A stretch of DNA of 64,000 nt from Planctomycetaceae bacterium (GTDB lineage Bacteria > Planctomycetota > Planctomycetia > Gemmatales > Gemmataceae), in the NCBI GenBank assembly GCA_013823135.1, contig PNLP01000001.1:62001-126000 (forward strand), read 5' to 3'. Both the position numbers and the translations under genes were made by a program. Below, piece by piece: positions 60,661 to 64,000 of the stretch (position 1 is the first letter of the stretch; the number at the start of each line of letters is the position of its first letter). The notes below the pieces were generated by a model. It saw only the letters and a list, made by a program, of their open reading frames with translations, had not been told where the DNA came from and made no database searches.

Positions 60661-63600
60661 ATGCTCGATGCTGTCATCCGTGCCGCTCTTCGTTACCGGG
60701 TCCTTGTGGTCCTGGGTGCGCTCACCGTCATGCTGTACGGGACGTACCTCGCGACCACGATGCCCATTGATGTATTGCCCGACCTCGACCGGCCGCGTGT
60801 TGTGTTGCTCGTTGAGTGTCCGGGGATGGCACCCGAGGAGGTCGAGGCACGTGTTGCCCACCCGATTGAAACTTCCATCCTTGGTGCCAACGGCGTCCAA
60901 GCGGTCCGTGGCCAGTGTACTGCCGGGCTCGCAGTAATCTTCGCCGAGTTTTCCTGGGAGATGGAGGTACGAGCGGCGCGGCAGACCGTTCAGGAACGGC
61001 TTGCGACTGTCTTGCCGCAACTCCCCCCAGGGGTTCTCCCGCAGATGATGCCCACGAGTTCCATCATGGGGCAGGTGATGCAAATCGGTGTCACGTCGAA
61101 GGACGGGACCACCAAGCCGATGGAACTTGGCACTTTGGCGAACTGGGTCATCCGGCCCCGCCTGCTCAAGATCCCGGGTGTCGCCGAAGTGATCGTACTG
61201 GGTGGAGAGAAGAAGCAGTATCAGGTGCTTCTCAATCCCGACGCCTTGCGGAAGTTCGAGGTAACGGTCCCAGAAGTCGAGGCGGCTCTGCGTGCAAGCA
61301 ATCTCAACACCACCGGCGGATTCGATCTCCAGGGCGATGCCGAACGCCCGATTCGAGTGTTGGCGCAGCTTGGCCCCGATCCGGCCAGGGTGATTGCCGA
61401 TTTGCTGCTGATCGTGGTAAAGCCGGCTCCGCCTCAGCCCCACGAACACGAGGAAGGAAAATTCGGGTCGTCCGCAGTCGCGGGGGTGACCGCGCGACCG
61501 ATCTTGCTTCAGCAGGTTGCCCGTGTGGTCGAAGGGCCGGAACTGAAACGAGGCGACGCGAGCGTCGATGGCGTACCCGGAGTTGTCCTGACGGTGGTCA
61601 AACAACCACACGCGGACACCCGCGCGGTGACCGCGGAAGTCCACGCTGCGATTCGCGAACTGGAGCGAACATTTCCCAAAGATGTGGTCGTGAATCACGA
61701 GCTGTTTCAACTCAAGAACTTCATCGACCGTGCGGTTTACAACGTCGGCGAGGCACTTGTTGTCGGGGCTGGACTCGTGCTGATCGTCCTCACGCTGTTC
61801 CTGATGAACGTCCGCACCACGTTCATTTCGCTCACGGCGATTCCGCTTTCGCTGGCAGTGACGGCGATCGTTTTCAAGCTGATCGGGCGGTTCACCGGAA
61901 CGGAACTCTCGATTAACGTGATGACCCTTGGCGGCATCGCGGTTGCGATGGGAGAACTGGTCGATGATGCCATCGTGGACGTGGAGAACATCTTCCGTCG
62001 GTTGCGCGAGAACAATTTGAAGCCCGAAGCAGGTACGGTTGCACTCTCAGATTCCGCAGTACGCCAGCATCCGCTACGAGTGGTCTACGAGGCCAGTCGC
62101 GAGATTCGATCTGCAATTGTCTTTGGTACGCTCGTCGTTGTGCTCGTGTTTCTGCCGTTGTTCGCACTCTCCGGCGTGGAGGGTCGGCTCTTCGCCACGC
62201 TCGGCCTCGCGTATATCGTCTCGATCCTCGCGTCACTTCTCGTGTCGATCACGGTAACGCCAGTTGCGGCCTATTACCTGCTCGCGAACTCTCACGCTGT
62301 TCACGCCGAGCGTGATGGCCCGCTTCTGCGGTTGCTCAAGTTCCTGACTCGGCCCCTGATTCGCTTCAGCATGAACCATCCCATGATGTTGTTGTTGCTG
62401 ACCTGGGCAGCGGTCGCGGTCGCCGGCTGGCAGATGAGTCGACTCGGGGCAGACTTCCTGCCGCCGTTCGACGAGGGGAGCGTTCAGGTGAATGTGTCGG
62501 TCCCGCCAGGTTCGTCGCTGGAAGCTTCAAACCACTTGTGTCGCGTGATCGACGCCAGACTCAAGACACTCCAGAAGACGGATCAAAAGCCTCAAAACCC
62601 GGTCCTCCACTTCACGCGTCGAACCGGTCGTGCAGAGCGTGACGAACACACGGAGCCTGTGAATCGCACCGAGTACATCCTGAGCATGAACACGGAGTCT
62701 GGTCTAACACGTCAGGAAGCCATCAAGCAGATTCTCGCCGACCTGAAGGACGTCGCCCCCGGTGCGGACGTGGAAGCCGAGCAGCCACTCGCACACATGA
62801 TCTCCCACATGGTTTCGGGCGTCTATGCACAGGTTGCGATCAAGATTTACGGCGACGATCTGGATATCTTGCGGCGTGAAGCCGAGCGAGTGAAGTCGAC
62901 CATCGCGAGCATTCCCGGAGTTACACCGCCCGTGGTTGAGATGCAGCAGGCAACTGGTGAGGTGCATATTCGCCTTCGGCCCGCTGATCTGGCTTTCCAC
63001 GGCCTGACCCGCGATGAAGTCTCGTCGGTTGTGAAGACCGCTCTACAGGGTGAGGAGGTCTCGCAGGTGATTGAGGGTCAACGTCGGTTCGATTTGATCG
63101 TGAGACTCGACGACGAGTTCAGAACTGATTTGCCACGGCTCGGGAAACTTCGGATCGAGCGCATCGGCCGGCCCCCGGTCTTGCTTGGCGAGGTGGCTGA
63201 TATTGGTGACGCGACCGGACCGAACGCCGTGAACCGGGAGAACGTCCGCAGGCGTATCATCATCCGTTGTAATGTGCAGAGCCGCGATCTCGCATCGGTT
63301 GTTGAAGACATTCAGAAGCGGGTTGAAGCCGAGGTTAAGCCTGGCCTACCCGCAGGGTATTCCATCGATTACGGCGGGCAGTTCGAGAGCCAGCGACGGG
63401 CGACCCGATTGATTGCTGTTCTCGCAGCCGTTTCCGTCGTCGGCATGTTCGCGGTGCTGATGGTGCTGTTCCCATCCGTGCGGATTGTGCTCCAGATTCT
63501 GAACGCGCTTCCAACTGCCTTTATCGGTGGCGTCCTGGCCTTGGTGCTGACGAACCAAACCCTCACGGTAGCAAGCTTGGTCGGGTTCATCTCGCTGGGT

Positions 63601-64000
63601 GGCATCGCGGTTCGTAACGGCATCCTTCTGGTCGCTCACTACATGCACCTGATGCGGGAAGAAGGCCAGGGGTTCACGAAAGAGGTTGTGCTGCGTGGGA
63701 GCCTGGAGCGATTGGCTCCAGTGCTCATGACCGCTCTCACGGCGGGGATCGCCCTTGTCCCGCTTGTTTTCGAGGGGCTGAAACCTGGGCGAGAGATTCT
63801 CTATCCCGTGGCCACCGTCATTCTTGGTGGGCTCCTGACATCGACATTCTGCGAATTCCTGATTCACCCTGGCCTGTTTTGGCGGTTCAGCGGGCAAGAC
63901 GCGGAACGCCTCGCCCGTTCAGGGCTGGGTGACGACCCGCTCGCGGACACGGAACTGCGAGCCAGTTTTCCAGCGACCGACGTTCGGCCGCATTCTGAGG
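60661..64000 (+). CDS. Heavy-metal-type RND efflux pump (partial, runs off the window)
   Basis: The reading frame from ATG 60661 is open to the last base (1113 codons so far). It starts MLDAVIRAALRYRVLVVLGA, with MPIDVLPDLDRPRVVLLVEC in the first periplasmic loop. TMH4 reads TLGGIAVAMGELVDDAIVDV followed by ENIFRRLREN. The periplasmic HMISHMVSG and IYGDDLD blocks, and GGIAVRNGILLVAHYMHLMR late on, match the HME family. The TMH4 pattern fits AxGxxxDxAxxxxEN (the Cu/Ag-type signature) but with added acidic residues, so the exported ion is unsure. It is an inner-membrane proton antiporter that works with the upstream adaptor. Confidence 0.88.
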   Translation, partial: MLDAVIRAALRYRVLVVLGALTVMLYGTYLATTMPIDVLPDLDRPRVVLLVECPGMAPEEVEARVAHPIETSILGANGVQAVRGQCTAGLAVIFAEFSWEMEVRAARQTVQERLATVLPQLPPGVLPQMMPTSSIMGQVMQIGVTSKDGTTKPMELGTLANWVIRPRLLKIPGVAEVIVLGGEKKQYQVLLNPDALRKFEVTVPEVEAALRASNLNTTGGFDLQGDAERPIRVLAQLGPDPARVIADLLLIVVKPAPPQPHEHEEGKFGSSAVAGVTARPILLQQVARVVEGPELKRGDASVDGVPGVVLTVVKQPHADTRAVTAEVHAAIRELERTFPKDVVVNHELFQLKNFIDRAVYNVGEALVVGAGLVLIVLTLFLMNVRTTFISLTAIPLSLAVTAIVFKLIGRFTGTELSINVMTLGGIAVAMGELVDDAIVDVENIFRRLRENNLKPEAGTVALSDSAVRQHPLRVVYEASREIRSAIVFGTLVVVLVFLPLFALSGVEGRLFATLGLAYIVSILASLLVSITVTPVAAYYLLANSHAVHAERDGPLLRLLKFLTRPLIRFSMNHPMMLLLLTWAAVAVAGWQMSRLGADFLPPFDEGSVQVNVSVPPGSSLEASNHLCRVIDARLKTLQKTDQKPQNPVLHFTRRTGRAERDEHTEPVNRTEYILSMNTESGLTRQEAIKQILADLKDVAPGADVEAEQPLAHMISHMVSGVYAQVAIKIYGDDLDILRREAERVKSTIASIPGVTPPVVEMQQATGEVHIRLRPADLAFHGLTRDEVSSVVKTALQGEEVSQVIEGQRRFDLIVRLDDEFRTDLPRLGKLRIERIGRPPVLLGEVADIGDATGPNAVNRENVRRRIIIRCNVQSRDLASVVEDIQKRVEAEVKPGLPAGYSIDYGGQFESQRRATRLIAVLAAVSVVGMFAVLMVLFPSVRIVLQILNALPTAFIGGVLALVLTNQTLTVASLVGFISLGGIAVRNGILLVAHYMHLMREEGQGFTKEVVLRGSLERLAPVLMTALTAGIALVPLVFEGLKPGREILYPVATVILGGLLTSTFCEFLIHPGLFWRFSGQDAERLARSGLGDDPLADTELRASFPATDVRPHSE

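Noticed and set aside
1..64000. CRISPR arrays, insertion sequences or prophage
   Set aside because: No regularly spaced direct repeats, transposase, integrase or phage structural genes were found by eye.

Overview
The window is typical of a GC-rich planctomycete, most likely of the Gemmataceae. The evidence is a paralogue of the Gemmata-type family starting MTEAEWLA, a DUF1559 prepilin-like protein, a TIGR03067-type secreted protein, two Hanks-type Ser/Thr kinases with large extra domains, PEGA and NPCBM-like modules, secreted Gfo/Idh/MocA proteins, and a Bat-like von Willebrand factor A (VWA) cluster with a Tat-exported squalene-cyclase-fold protein. No plasmid, phage, transposase or CRISPR array was recognised.

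Layout. 1-2156: the end of a molybdopterin oxidoreductase, DNA polymerase III delta' (holB), a Gemmata-type family protein and a small lipoprotein. 2160-6858 (minus): a tight cluster of two membrane GTPases of exactly 617 aa each, joined by an ATGA overlap, followed by a CHAD-domain protein. 7047-10867: glycine oxidase (thiO), a TIGR03067-like protein and a MutS2 that ends before the Smr nuclease domain. 10999-17569: secreted and pilin-like proteins and a 1147-aa secreted protein with internal repeats. 17684-17768: tRNA-Ser(UGA). 17775-20102: a Ser/Thr kinase. 20103-20986: almost gene-free, with a 62-bp spacer-less perfect palindrome. 20987-24016: a methyltransferase pair, a 540-bp gap holding a candidate structured RNA, a 7Fe ferredoxin and a sigma-54 activator. 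24159-28582: a zinc-ribbon membrane protein, RNase D and a GT39/83-type glycosyltransferase. 28701-30946: two small cytosolic proteins, a MarR regulator and ilvC. 30993-40237: a PEGA lipoprotein, a B12-binding radical SAM protein, a MacB/FtsX-type ABC exporter and two Gfo/Idh/MocA proteins. 40285-43284 (minus): gcvT-gcvH-gcvPA. 43444-47353: an esterase divergent from a second kinase. 47532-58613: a Bat-like operon. 58699-64000: a His- and acid-rich secreted protein, an RND adaptor and an RND pump cut by the window end.

Functional units. The gcv genes form a one-carbon unit without gcvPB here. The VWA fusion, the DUF4175-like coiled-coil protein, the Asp-Lys-rich protein and the Tat protein look like one envelope system. 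The GTPase pair with CHAD looks like a dynamin-like membrane system that may be linked to polyphosphate. The last three genes look like a metal efflux unit. Regulation visible in the DNA includes a 15-bp palindromic operator between marR and ilvC, a possible sigma-54 promoter before the ferredoxin, and several strong stem-loops at gene ends.

The least explained parts are the GTPase/CHAD cluster, the candidate RNA at 22476-22615, the 62-bp palindrome and the VWA fusion operon. All functional statements rest on reading motifs by eye; no database search was run.
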